Shown here: positions 27,507 to 35,199 of the stretch, piece by piece
Position numbering within the stretch: position 1 is the stretch's first letter
Layout of the letters: the number at the start of each line of letters is the position of its first letter
Assembly: GCA_902603905.1 (NCBI GenBank)
Contig: CACKWM010000003.1
Span: 1-64,000 of the forward strand
Direction: 5' to 3'
From: an uncultured Pelagibacteraceae bacterium
Lineage (GTDB): Bacteria > Pseudomonadota > Alphaproteobacteria > Pelagibacterales > Pelagibacteraceae
DNA: 64,000 nucleotides
Position numbers and translations under genes: made by a program
Notes under the pieces: model-generated
What the model saw: only the letters and a program-made list of their open reading frames with translations
Database searches by the model: none
Told to the model about the DNA's origin: nothing

Positions 27507-28528
27507 AAAATAAAAAAATTAAAATTCATGTTAAAAACAATCATTGGGCACCAGGTTCTTTTCCTACAGACGCTGAAGGAGAAAAAAATTTTACAATAAC
27601 CAAAGAGCGTTTTGATAATGTTCTTAATAAATTTCCAGAAATTAAAGAAAAAATAGAAGTTTTTTTTGACTGGGATGAAGAAAATTTTAAAAAATCAATT
27701 TTAAATTCTGATATTTTACTAGCTTGGAGCTTCCCTACAAAGAACCTTAAAGAACAAGCTCCAAATCTTAAATGGATACATGTTATATCAGCGGGAGTAG
27801 AGCATTTGCTTCCTTTAGACTGGATGAACGACGATTTAGTTTTAACCAATAGCAGTGGAGCTCATGCTAAAAAAGCTGGTGAGTTTGGTTTAATGAGTAT
27901 TTTAATGTTACAAAATCATATGACAAGATTAATTACTCACCAAAAAAATAAAGAATTTGTTTCATTATTTAGCAATCCAGTTCATGGAAAAACAGTAGTT
28001 GTAGTCGGCACAGGATCACTTGGAGGGTCGATGGCAAAACATGTTTCAAAATTAGGTGCAAAAATTATTGGAGTTAATAAAAGAGGAAATAAAGCTGAGG
28101 GCTGTTCAAAAACTATCACAATAGATAAAATTGATAGTGTTTTGCCTGAAGCTGACTTTTTATATTTAGCACTTCCTGAAACGCCCGAAACTAAAAATCT
28201 AATTAATAAAAAAAGACTCGACATGCTAAAAACTACGTGTGGAATTGTAAATATAGGAAGACAATCAGCAATGGATTATGAGGCATTAAGTGAGAAACTT
28301 AAAAAAAATGAAATAGCGGGAGCAATACTTGATGTATTTTCTCATGAACCATTAGATAAAAGCTCAAAACTTTGGGATACTCCTAATTTGGTTATCACAC
28401 CACATGTATCCTCAGATGATGATGGAAACTATGTTGAATTAACGCTTGGTATATTCTTTAATAATTTAAAACTTTTTATTGATAAGAAAGAATTGTTAAA
28501 TAAAGTTGATAAAGAACTTGGTTATTAA
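27503..28528 (+). CDS. D-2-hydroxyacid dehydrogenase (NAD-dependent)
   Basis: 341 residues. Rossmann motif VVGTGSLGGSMAKHVSKLG (about 156-174), catalytic Arg in VNIGRQSAMDY, Glu in VFSHEPLD and His in VITPHVSSD. It interconverts a 2-oxo acid and its D-hydroxy acid; glyoxylate/hydroxypyruvate reductase-like. TTG start at 27503 overlaps the Rieske gene stop (TTGA) with GGAG 4-5 bases upstream. It probably processes the Rieske product or its C2/C3 fragment. Confidence 0.88.
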   Translation: MKNKKIKIHVKNNHWAPGSFPTDAEGEKNFTITKERFDNVLNKFPEIKEKIEVFFDWDEENFKKSILNSDILLAWSFPTKNLKEQAPNLKWIHVISAGVEHLLPLDWMNDDLVLTNSSGAHAKKAGEFGLMSILMLQNHMTRLITHQKNKEFVSLFSNPVHGKTVVVVGTGSLGGSMAKHVSKLGAKIIGVNKRGNKAEGCSKTITIDKIDSVLPEADFLYLALPETPETKNLINKKRLDMLKTTCGIVNIGRQSAMDYEALSEKLKKNEIAGAILDVFSHEPLDKSSKLWDTPNLVITPHVSSDDDGNYVELTLGIFFNNLKLFIDKKELLNKVDKELGY

Positions 28529-28537
28529 AAAGCTAGA

Positions 28538-29503
28538 CTACCTATTATATTCAATAAATTTTTTGAGAGAATGGTTCAAAAATTTTTCATAAATTATTCC
28601 AGAGTTATCAATTTTTGACTTATGTAAAAAAGAAGTATTCATCTTAAAATCATAAGATGGCTCAAAGAAGAAAGGTATAGACATTCTCTCAGTTTTATTC
28701 CAAAGAACCCTATGGTTTGTTGCTTTAAATTTACCTTTGCTTAGAAATTCAAGAGCTCTACCAGTGTTTACAATAAGAGCTTTTTTATTAAAAGGAACAT
28801 CGTGCCATTTTTTATTTTTTCTATTTTGAACTTGTAATCCACCTATTTTATCTTGATACAAAACAGTAAAAATTCCACTATCGACGTGAGTCTCGCAACC
28901 TAAAGCAACTCCATCTTGTTTTGAAATTTCAACTGGTTTTGTTTGTTTTGGATAATAATTAAATCTTAAAGTGCTTAGTGTTTTTAATCTTGAAAAAGTT
29001 TTTTTTGATATATTAGTGTCATCTTTATAAAGTTTAATCACACTTTTAAATAAAATCTCACATAAAATAAAAATATTATCAAAATATTGAGATAATGATT
29101 TAATTGATTTTTTATCAATAGATTTATTTAAATTTAAATACTCTATATATTGATTTTTAGTCCTTTGAGCATATTTTTTAGTTACCTTTGTGTCTCCAAT
29201 ATCTAGTCCTTCTTTTCCATTAACATCTTTTGGAAAGTAACCTCTGTAAATATTTTTATTTTTATTATTCCATTTTTTTGGAGCCAATTTTATTTTATTT
29301 TGCTCAGAAGATCTAAAAAATTTATTCCCAACATTAGATATGCTTTGAATTTGTTTTTTATTCATTCCATGATTGACTATCTGAAAGAAACCAATTTCAA
29401 CGCATGCTTTTTCTATTTTTTTTATTGTTTCTTTTGATTTTTTTGAATTTAATCCATTTAAGAGTGAAGATATATCAATGGTTGGAATAAAATTTTTTTT
29501 CAT
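28538..29503 (-). CDS. 2-oxoglutarate/Fe(II)-dependent oxygenase, isopenicillin N synthase-like
   Basis: 321 residues. N-terminal DIOX_N region IPTIDISSLL and GFFQIVNHGM; the iron triad is His-x-Asp in CETHVDSGIFTVLYQD (about 205-220) and the distal His in FKATNHRVLWNKTERMSIPFFFEP, which also carries the 2OG-binding Arg and Ser. Relatives hydroxylate, desaturate or cyclise small molecules. It is adjacent (0 bases) to an EamA carrier gene and converges on the hydroxyacid dehydrogenase with a 9-base gap. Substrate unknown. Confidence 0.87.
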   Translation of the reverse strand: MKKNFIPTIDISSLLNGLNSKKSKETIKKIEKACVEIGFFQIVNHGMNKKQIQSISNVGNKFFRSSEQNKIKLAPKKWNNKNKNIYRGYFPKDVNGKEGLDIGDTKVTKKYAQRTKNQYIEYLNLNKSIDKKSIKSLSQYFDNIFILCEILFKSVIKLYKDDTNISKKTFSRLKTLSTLRFNYYPKQTKPVEISKQDGVALGCETHVDSGIFTVLYQDKIGGLQVQNRKNKKWHDVPFNKKALIVNTGRALEFLSKGKFKATNHRVLWNKTERMSIPFFFEPSYDFKMNTSFLHKSKIDNSGIIYEKFLNHSLKKFIEYNR

Positions 29504-30454
29504 TTATCTTAATGGTTTTTCAGTAACTATAGATTGATCTTGAGCTTTTTCACGAATAAAAATATAAATACCACTGGATACAATTATTAATATTCCAATA
29601 ACCGTGTTTAAGCTCGGTATTTCTTCAAAATATATCCAGCCAATTAATGGAGCCCATAATAATATTGAATATTCAAAAGGTGAAACTACTGCAGGAGATG
29701 CTATTCTATAAGCTGTAAACAAAAGAAGAAAAGCAACAGTAGCTGTCACTCCAGTTGTAACCATAAACAAAATACTAGATTCTAAATTCACAAACCACTC
29801 TCTAAAGATAAATTGGGAGGCCGGATGGTCTATGGTATTGTATTGTCCATTTCCAATTACAAAATAAAAAATAATACTAAAAAACATTGCTCCAAAATAA
29901 AAAGTAAATGTTTGAGTATAAACGCTATCTTTGTCGGAGGTTTTTTTAATAATTATCATTGATAACGAATAACAGAAGGCACATAAAATTGGCAACAAAC
30001 TCAAATAGTTAAAATTACTAAAATCAGGGTTCAATGTTATATATACTCCAATAAAACCAACAACTATCGCGGACCATCTTCTTATTCCTATTTCTTCTTT
30101 TAAAAATAAATGTGCAAATATTGTAATTAAAAAAGGAGTAACAAAGAATAAAGCTGTAGCAAATCCTAAAGGCAACACAGTTAATGAAATATAAAAAGAA
30201 CTAAATCCAAAAAAGAAAAGAATTACACGACAAAAAGTTAAGAGTGGGTATTGAGTTTTAAATACTATTGGTTTTTTAGTTAATTTTAAATAAAATAAAA
30301 TAAGACCAAAGCTAACTACAGTTCTTATTAAATAAACTTCATAAAGTGACACAAAACTAAAGATGTATTTCATAATCCCGTCCTGCACCGAAAAAACCAT
30401 CATTGCCAGTAATATTAGAATTACTCCTTTTGGATTATTATTTTTTCTAGACAT
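29504..30454 (-). CDS. EamA-family (drug/metabolite) transporter
   Basis: 316 residues and about 10 membrane helices. It starts GVILILLAMMVFSVQDGIMKY and has the helix 4-5 motif ITIFAHLFLKEEIGIRRW and the repeat-2 equivalent PLIGWIYFEEIPSL. Relatives include RhaT- and RarD-like exporters. It is the first gene of a two-gene - unit with the 2OG oxygenase, so it may move that enzyme's substrate or product. Confidence 0.86.
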   Translation of the reverse strand: MSRKNNNPKGVILILLAMMVFSVQDGIMKYIFSFVSLYEVYLIRTVVSFGLILFYLKLTKKPIVFKTQYPLLTFCRVILFFFGFSSFYISLTVLPLGFATALFFVTPFLITIFAHLFLKEEIGIRRWSAIVVGFIGVYITLNPDFSNFNYLSLLPILCAFCYSLSMIIIKKTSDKDSVYTQTFTFYFGAMFFSIIFYFVIGNGQYNTIDHPASQFIFREWFVNLESSILFMVTTGVTATVAFLLLFTAYRIASPAVVSPFEYSILLWAPLIGWIYFEEIPSLNTVIGILIIVSSGIYIFIREKAQDQSIVTEKPLR

Positions 30455-30516
30455 TCGCCCCTATATCATAGAATTTTTCTTCTTTATATTTTTATTAATT
30501 ATGTAATATTCAATTC

Positions 30517-31506
30517 ATGATTTCAGATGAAGATAAAATAATGATGGAAACATTATATTGGTGGGGAATACCTACATTGTTTAGATGTAAAAATGATCCT
30601 GATCCTAAAAACTGTGATATAGCCTTGGTAGGAGTTCCACATAGCACAGGAAACGGCACAACTGAAAGAGATCAGCATTTGGGTCCAAGAGCTGTAAGAA
30701 ATATATCTGCAATGCTTAGAAGGTCTCACTTTGATTACAAAATTGATCCTTGGAAAGATAATAAAATTCATGATTTAGGAGACGTACCTTTCCCAGAAGC
30801 TAATGATAATGAAAAATGCATTGAAAGAATTTCAGCATTTTATGATTACATAGAAAAAGCAGAAAAACCCGTTGTCTCTATTGGAGGCGATCATTCAGTA
30901 ACAGGTGGAATTGTTCAAAGTTTAGCCAAAAAAAATTCAAAGTTAACTAAAGGAAAAAAAATAACTCTAGTTCATTTTGATGCACATACAGATTGTTATG
31001 AAAAATTAGATCATTTTTTAGGTGCCAAAAAATCTGCTGCACACTGGGCATCTTACTTAGTTAAACAAGGAAACGTAGATCCAAGTACTAGCACTCAAAT
31101 AGGAATTAGAGGAAACCCAAGAACTCTAGATTGGTTGCAAGCAAGTTATGACATTGGTTATCAAGTTATAACTATGGATGAATATAAAGAGTGGGGTCAC
31201 GAAAAATGTGCAAAAATGATTTTAGATAGACTGGGGGACAATCCAATTTATGTAACTTTTGATTTAGACTGCTTAGATGCAACGGTTGCACCTGGCACTG
31301 CAAACTTAGAACCTGCATTTAGAGGATTTAATATAGATGAAGCAAGAAAACTTATTCAATGTTTAAAGGGTAAAAATGTAATTGGTGGTGATGTTGCTTG
31401 CTTAATGCCAACAAAAGATAGTCCGAACCAAATTACTTCAATGGTTGCTGCATCTATAATGTTTGAAATTATTTGTTTAATCAGTACAAATCTGAACAAA
31501 AAATAA
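30517..31506 (+). CDS. ureohydrolase (agmatinase/guanidinobutyrase family)
   Basis: 329 residues of the arginase fold. All binuclear Mn ligands are seen: His in SIGGDHSVTGG (about 122-132), Asp-x-His-x-Asp in HFDAHTDCYE (about 152-161) and Asp-x-Asp in TFDLDCLDATVAPGT (about 244-258). It splits urea from a guanidino compound. The N-terminal extension and length of about 330 fit agmatinase, guanidinobutyrase, guanidinopropionase or guanidine hydrolase groups. An amidinotransferase gene lies 13 kb away at 43803, which makes guanidino-acid turnover possible. Speciation is not possible by eye. Confidence 0.9.
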   Translation: MISDEDKIMMETLYWWGIPTLFRCKNDPDPKNCDIALVGVPHSTGNGTTERDQHLGPRAVRNISAMLRRSHFDYKIDPWKDNKIHDLGDVPFPEANDNEKCIERISAFYDYIEKAEKPVVSIGGDHSVTGGIVQSLAKKNSKLTKGKKITLVHFDAHTDCYEKLDHFLGAKKSAAHWASYLVKQGNVDPSTSTQIGIRGNPRTLDWLQASYDIGYQVITMDEYKEWGHEKCAKMILDRLGDNPIYVTFDLDCLDATVAPGTANLEPAFRGFNIDEARKLIQCLKGKNVIGGDVACLMPTKDSPNQITSMVAASIMFEIICLISTNLNKK

Positions 31507-31514
31507 GTAGTATC

Positions 31515-31579
31515 GCAATTTACGCATAGCAGTGTCACAAAAATGTAAATATTTTTTTTTACTTTATGTGATAAATTGC
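31515..31579. other. discontinuous inverted repeat in the 90-base gap after the ureohydrolase gene
   Basis: GCAATTTA (31515-31522) and TCACA (31534-31538) pair in order with TGTGATAAATTGC (31567-31579), leaving a 11-base bulge on one side and an AT-rich loop with a T10 run. It could be part of the terminator of the ureohydrolase gene or of the leader of the next gene. No coding frame is present. Confidence 0.3.
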
Positions 31580-31596
31580 AAAAAATTTCACTTTAA

Positions 31597-32193
31597 ATGA
31601 TTAAAAAAAAATTAAGACTTAAAGCCAGAATTAGAAAAAGTAAAAAAGATATTAATGCAAAATTAAGACTTAAAGCCAGAATCAGAAAAAGTAAAAAAGA
31701 TATTAGTAGAAACGTAGATAATTTTTTTGAATGGATTAAAGGTGCTGAAATTGTAAATCTTAAGAGTTGTAATACAGATGAAGATCCAATAAGGCCAGAA
31801 CTAGATAATGAATTTAGAACTAGTTTTGGAAGAAAAATATATGGAGTAAAATACAAAGGAGAAATACATGCTGTTATGTGTTTTGCTTTTACAAATGAAA
31901 TTCCAAAAGACGTAAAAGAATTAGATTTACTTAGCAAAGACGCTTTTTTACAAAGCGCAACCAGAGATCAAAAAGTTGGTAAAATTGCAATCGCATATAC
32001 TGTTTGGTCAAAAAAAAAGGGAGGTGGTAAATTAATTGTTAAAGAAGTTTATAAAAAGATAAAAAAATCTAATCATCTTAATAGGCTAGTTACTCTTTCT
32101 CCTTTAACGGAAATGGCAAAAAAATTTCATTTAAGAAACAAAGCAAAACTTTTCAGAGTAAATGAAACAACACAAAACTTTGAATATTTTTAA
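31597..32193 (+). CDS. uncharacterised conserved-looking protein with basic N-terminal tandem duplication
   Basis: 198 residues. The N-terminus is two copies of the 17-residue unit KLRLKARIRKSKKDI plus two residues (about 5-38), very basic. The remaining part (about 40-198) looks like a compact alpha/beta domain with VMCFAFTNEIPKDV, VGKIAIAYTVW and the C-terminal LSPLTEMAKKFHLRNKAKLF...ETTQNFEYF. This pattern is reminiscent of small acetyltransferase-like (GNAT) proteins of marine bacteria and phages; I give no function. It converges on the GMC gene with a 4-base overlap of stops. Confidence 0.65.
   Translation: MIKKKLRLKARIRKSKKDINAKLRLKARIRKSKKDISRNVDNFFEWIKGAEIVNLKSCNTDEDPIRPELDNEFRTSFGRKIYGVKYKGEIHAVMCFAFTNEIPKDVKELDLLSKDAFLQSATRDQKVGKIAIAYTVWSKKKGGGKLIVKEVYKKIKKSNHLNRLVTLSPLTEMAKKFHLRNKAKLFRVNETTQNFEYF
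31609..31710 (+). repeat. 51-base in-frame tandem duplication, two copies
   Basis: Units 31609-31659 and 31660-31710 differ at only a handful of bases (ATT/ATC, and the last two codons AAT GCA versus AGT AGA). Each encodes KLRLKARIRKSKKDI plus two residues. One difference is silent and the rest are at the unit end, so the duplication looks recent. Confidence 0.88.
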
Positions 32194-33770
32194 TTTAGAA
32201 TTGCGTCTGCGCCTTTTTCAGCGATCATTAGTGTTGGAGCGTTTAAATTAGCACTAGGTATTTCAGGCATAACAGATGCATCAATAACTCTTAAGTTTTG
32301 AATTCCTTTTACTTTTAAATTTTCATCAACAACTGCCATATTGTCTACACCCATTTTACAAGTGCCACATGGGTGATAAGCTGTTTCAGCTTTAGATCTG
32401 ATATATTCATTTAATTCATCATCTGATTGTGCTTCTGTTCCTGGTCCAACTTCTTTTCCCGAATGCCTTGCCAAAGAAGGTTGTGCTAAAATCTTTCTTG
32501 CAACATGAATACATTCTCTAGTTTGTTTTAAATCATCCTCATCTTCCAGGTAATTAAATAAAATTTTAGGATAATCATATGGGTTTGAAGAATTAAGAGT
32601 TATTAATCCTCTACTTTTTGGATGGTTAGGGCTAGCGTGTAATTGATAGCCATGCGAGCTTGGATTAACTAAACCATGGTCAATAACAAACGATGGAAAA
32701 AAATGAAATTGAATATTTGCTATTTCACGTGTAGGAGAAGATTTTGCAAACCCTCCAGCTTCTAAATATGATTGTGAGCAAGGACCAGATTTAGATAAAA
32801 ACCATTGTATTCCAGCAAGAACTTTTGGAATTAATTTAGTATAAGTATAAAGAGTATCAGAAGTTTTGCATTCTTGCATAATGTATGTCTCTAAATGATC
32901 CTGAAGATTTTTTCCAACACCTTTTAAATCATTAACAACATTAATTCCTTTTTCTTTTAAATGATTTGCATTACCAACTCCTGAGAGCATTAATAGTTGT
33001 GGAGAATTAATTGAACCACCACTCAATATTAATTCTTTTTCAGCATAAACTTTTTCTACTTTATTTTTTATTTTTACTTCAATACCGATGGCTTTTTTTC
33101 CATCAAAAATAATTTTTTCTACAAATGAATTAGAAAAAATATTTAGATTTTTTCTATTCTTTACTGGGTTTAAATAATATTTAGCTACACTTGCTCTTTC
33201 ACCATTATGAATTGTAGTGTCAAACATTCCAAATCCTTCTTGGTATTCCCCATTCATATCTGGGTTAATTTTATGTCCTGCTTCATAAGCTGCTCCCAAA
33301 AAAGCATTAAACAAAGGATTGTCATTCTTTGATTGGTCAACTGGAAGCAAACCTAAAGAACCTCTATATTGATTATCCCCACCTGACCATGTTTCAATTT
33401 TTTTAAAATAAGGAAGAATTTTTTCATAAGACCAAGACTTTAATCCAAAGTTTTCCCATCTTTCATAATCATTTTTATTACCTCTTACAAAAACCATTCC
33501 ATTATGAGCTGAACATCCACCTATCATTTTTCCTCTTGGACAAAACAATCTTCTATTATTTAAATGAGGCTCTGGTTCAGAATAATATTTCCAATTATAT
33601 TTTGGATCATGCATAGTATAAAGTAAAGCAAGAGGCATTTTAACTTTCCATATATCACTTGAGCCACCAGCTTCAAAAACAGCAACTTTGTTATTTTGAT
33701 TTACGGTTAATCTATTTGCAAGGACACATCCTGCAGAACCTGCGCCAATAATTATATAATCAAACTTCAT
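32190..33770 (-). CDS. GMC oxidoreductase, choline-dehydrogenase-like
   Basis: 526 residues. FAD fold YIIIGAGSAGCVLANRLT (5-22), GMC signature region CPRGKMIGGCSAHNGMVFVRG (about 77-97), second signature GGSINSPQLLMLSGVG (about 252-267) and the C-terminal active site TAYHPCGTCKMG...RVIDASVMPEIPSANLNAP with its His and Asn. It oxidises an alcohol to the aldehyde. BetA-like dehydrogenases make betaine aldehyde, but many GMC proteins use other alcohols. It overlaps the HD oxygenase gene by 4 bases, so it probably acts on the substrate or product of the HD/TauD pair. Confidence 0.88.
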   Translation of the reverse strand: MKFDYIIIGAGSAGCVLANRLTVNQNNKVAVFEAGGSSDIWKVKMPLALLYTMHDPKYNWKYYSEPEPHLNNRRLFCPRGKMIGGCSAHNGMVFVRGNKNDYERWENFGLKSWSYEKILPYFKKIETWSGGDNQYRGSLGLLPVDQSKNDNPLFNAFLGAAYEAGHKINPDMNGEYQEGFGMFDTTIHNGERASVAKYYLNPVKNRKNLNIFSNSFVEKIIFDGKKAIGIEVKIKNKVEKVYAEKELILSGGSINSPQLLMLSGVGNANHLKEKGINVVNDLKGVGKNLQDHLETYIMQECKTSDTLYTYTKLIPKVLAGIQWFLSKSGPCSQSYLEAGGFAKSSPTREIANIQFHFFPSFVIDHGLVNPSSHGYQLHASPNHPKSRGLITLNSSNPYDYPKILFNYLEDEDDLKQTRECIHVARKILAQPSLARHSGKEVGPGTEAQSDDELNEYIRSKAETAYHPCGTCKMGVDNMAVVDENLKVKGIQNLRVIDASVMPEIPSANLNAPTLMIAEKGADAILN

Positions 33771-34303
33771 AACAATTGAGAATTTAGTAAATCTTTATAT
33801 TCAATTATTGACTTCATTTTAATACCACTTTTTTTTGCAACTTCATCAAATTTTCTAAGTTTTATTGAGTTTTTAAAATAATCTTTTTTTTCAAATTCTT
33901 TACATTGTTTTTTGTTAAGCATACCACCTTGTAATTTTAAACTTATCTTTGATGCATCAGATAATGAGTTATAATACTTTTTTTCTTTGACGAGGTATCT
34001 TTTAGCTAAGACATGATATTTAATAGGATCAACTACTTCCTTTTTAAAAAATTTTTTTAAATATTCATATCCAATATCTTCGTGTTTTCCGTCAATTTTT
34101 TTTTTTACTAATTCATCTGGATCTTCTAAAATAAAATGTCCATAATCATGAAGCAAACACGAACATACTAAATTCTTGGGTGATTTTGCTTTTTCAGCAA
34201 TCATTGCTGATTGTATCATATGTTCTGAAATTGTTAAATTTTCACCAATATATAAAGATTTGTTATTTATAAAATTAGAAATAATTTTATCAATTATATT
34301 CAT
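33767..34303 (-). CDS. HD-domain protein of the phosphonate-operon HDIG / PhnZ-TmpB diiron oxygenase type
   Basis: 178 residues. It matches the Phn-associated HD family (TIGR03276-like): YIGENLTISEHMIQSA, LLHDYGHFI, KHEDIGYEYL, KYHVLAKRYL and LQGGMLNKKQCKEFE...KLRKFDEVAKK. The diiron ligand order His, His-Asp, His, His, Asp is complete, as in PhnZ and TmpB, which cleave the C-P bond of hydroxylated aminoalkylphosphonates. A TauD-family dioxygenase gene lies 5 bases upstream, the partner arrangement expected for such pairs. Oxidative C-P or C-C cleavage is inferred; a phosphohydrolase role cannot be ruled out. Confidence 0.82.
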   Translation of the reverse strand: MNIIDKIISNFINNKSLYIGENLTISEHMIQSAMIAEKAKSPKNLVCSCLLHDYGHFILEDPDELVKKKIDGKHEDIGYEYLKKFFKKEVVDPIKYHVLAKRYLVKEKKYYNSLSDASKISLKLQGGMLNKKQCKEFEKKDYFKNSIKLRKFDEVAKKSGIKMKSIIEYKDLLNSQLL

Positions 34304-34308
34304 TAAGA

Positions 34309-35142
34309 TTAATGTGGCTGATCACCTTCAATTGCAATCCTATCCATTATTCTTTCATGACCCAATCCTCTTTCAGGATAAAAATCAGCTATAGCAAAAT
34401 GAATTACACTTCTATTATCCCATATACACACTGTATTTTCTGTCCAAGTAAATCTACAAGTTAATTCAAGTCTAGCTTGATGCTCAAAAATTTTTTTTAG
34501 AATTTCATCACTTTCTTCTTTATCTAAACCAACAATTCTTTGTGTATAAGTCCAATTTACAAATAATATTTTTTTTCCAGTTTCTGGGTGAGTTCGAACA
34601 ATTGGATGTTCATTAGAATATTCATCATAGTTTTTTTTTCCATTGCCTTCCATTTTTTTATAATTATCTATGAAAAATTCTGCTCCTAATGAACTATGAA
34701 CAGCTTTTTTATCTTTTATTTTTTTTTTAATTTTTTCATCTAAAGTTTCCCAAGCAAGTTCCATATTTGAAAAACATGTATCACCTCCAACTGGAGGAAT
34801 TTTTATTGATTTTATTATTACCGCTTTTGTTGGTTTAATATTGTAACTAACATCACTATGCCAGTTTTCGCCCCACTGATTTTTTTCATCTTCAGCTTTA
34901 ATAATTCTTACAATTTCTGGAAATTTATCTAATCCTTTTACATAAGCGTGAGTTTCTAGAGGGCCAAATTTTTCAGCCAAAGCCAAGTGCTGTTCTTCTG
35001 TAATTTTTTGATCTCTAAAAAAAATTACTTTATGTTCAAGCAATAATTCGTTAATTTTATAAAAGTTTTTATCGGATGTGTCTTTAAGATCTATGCCTTT
35101 AATCTCAGCTCCAAGCGCTCCGGATAAAAGTTTTACTTCCAT
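34309..35142 (-). CDS. TauD/TfdA-family 2-oxoglutarate dioxygenase
   Basis: 277 residues, usual length. It hydroxylates a small acid using Fe(II) and 2OG. Visible are EHKVIFFRDQKITEEQH, the His-x-Asp iron pair in NWHSDVSYNIKPTKA (about 94-108), GDTCFSNM, the distal His in TVCIWDNRSVIHFAIADF (about 245-262) and the 2OG Arg in HERIMDRI. It is the first gene of a three-gene - unit with the HD oxygenase and the GMC dehydrogenase. Taurine is a possible substrate, but no taurine transporter is adjacent; a phosphonate or quaternary amine is suggested by the HD partner. Confidence 0.88.
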   Translation of the reverse strand: MEVKLLSGALGAEIKGIDLKDTSDKNFYKINELLLEHKVIFFRDQKITEEQHLALAEKFGPLETHAYVKGLDKFPEIVRIIKAEDEKNQWGENWHSDVSYNIKPTKAVIIKSIKIPPVGGDTCFSNMELAWETLDEKIKKKIKDKKAVHSSLGAEFFIDNYKKMEGNGKKNYDEYSNEHPIVRTHPETGKKILFVNWTYTQRIVGLDKEESDEILKKIFEHQARLELTCRFTWTENTVCIWDNRSVIHFAIADFYPERGLGHERIMDRIAIEGDQPH

Positions 35143-35199
35143 GATAATAATTTATATCTAGAAACTAAATTTGTCACTATATATAAGTGGAAAATGAGC

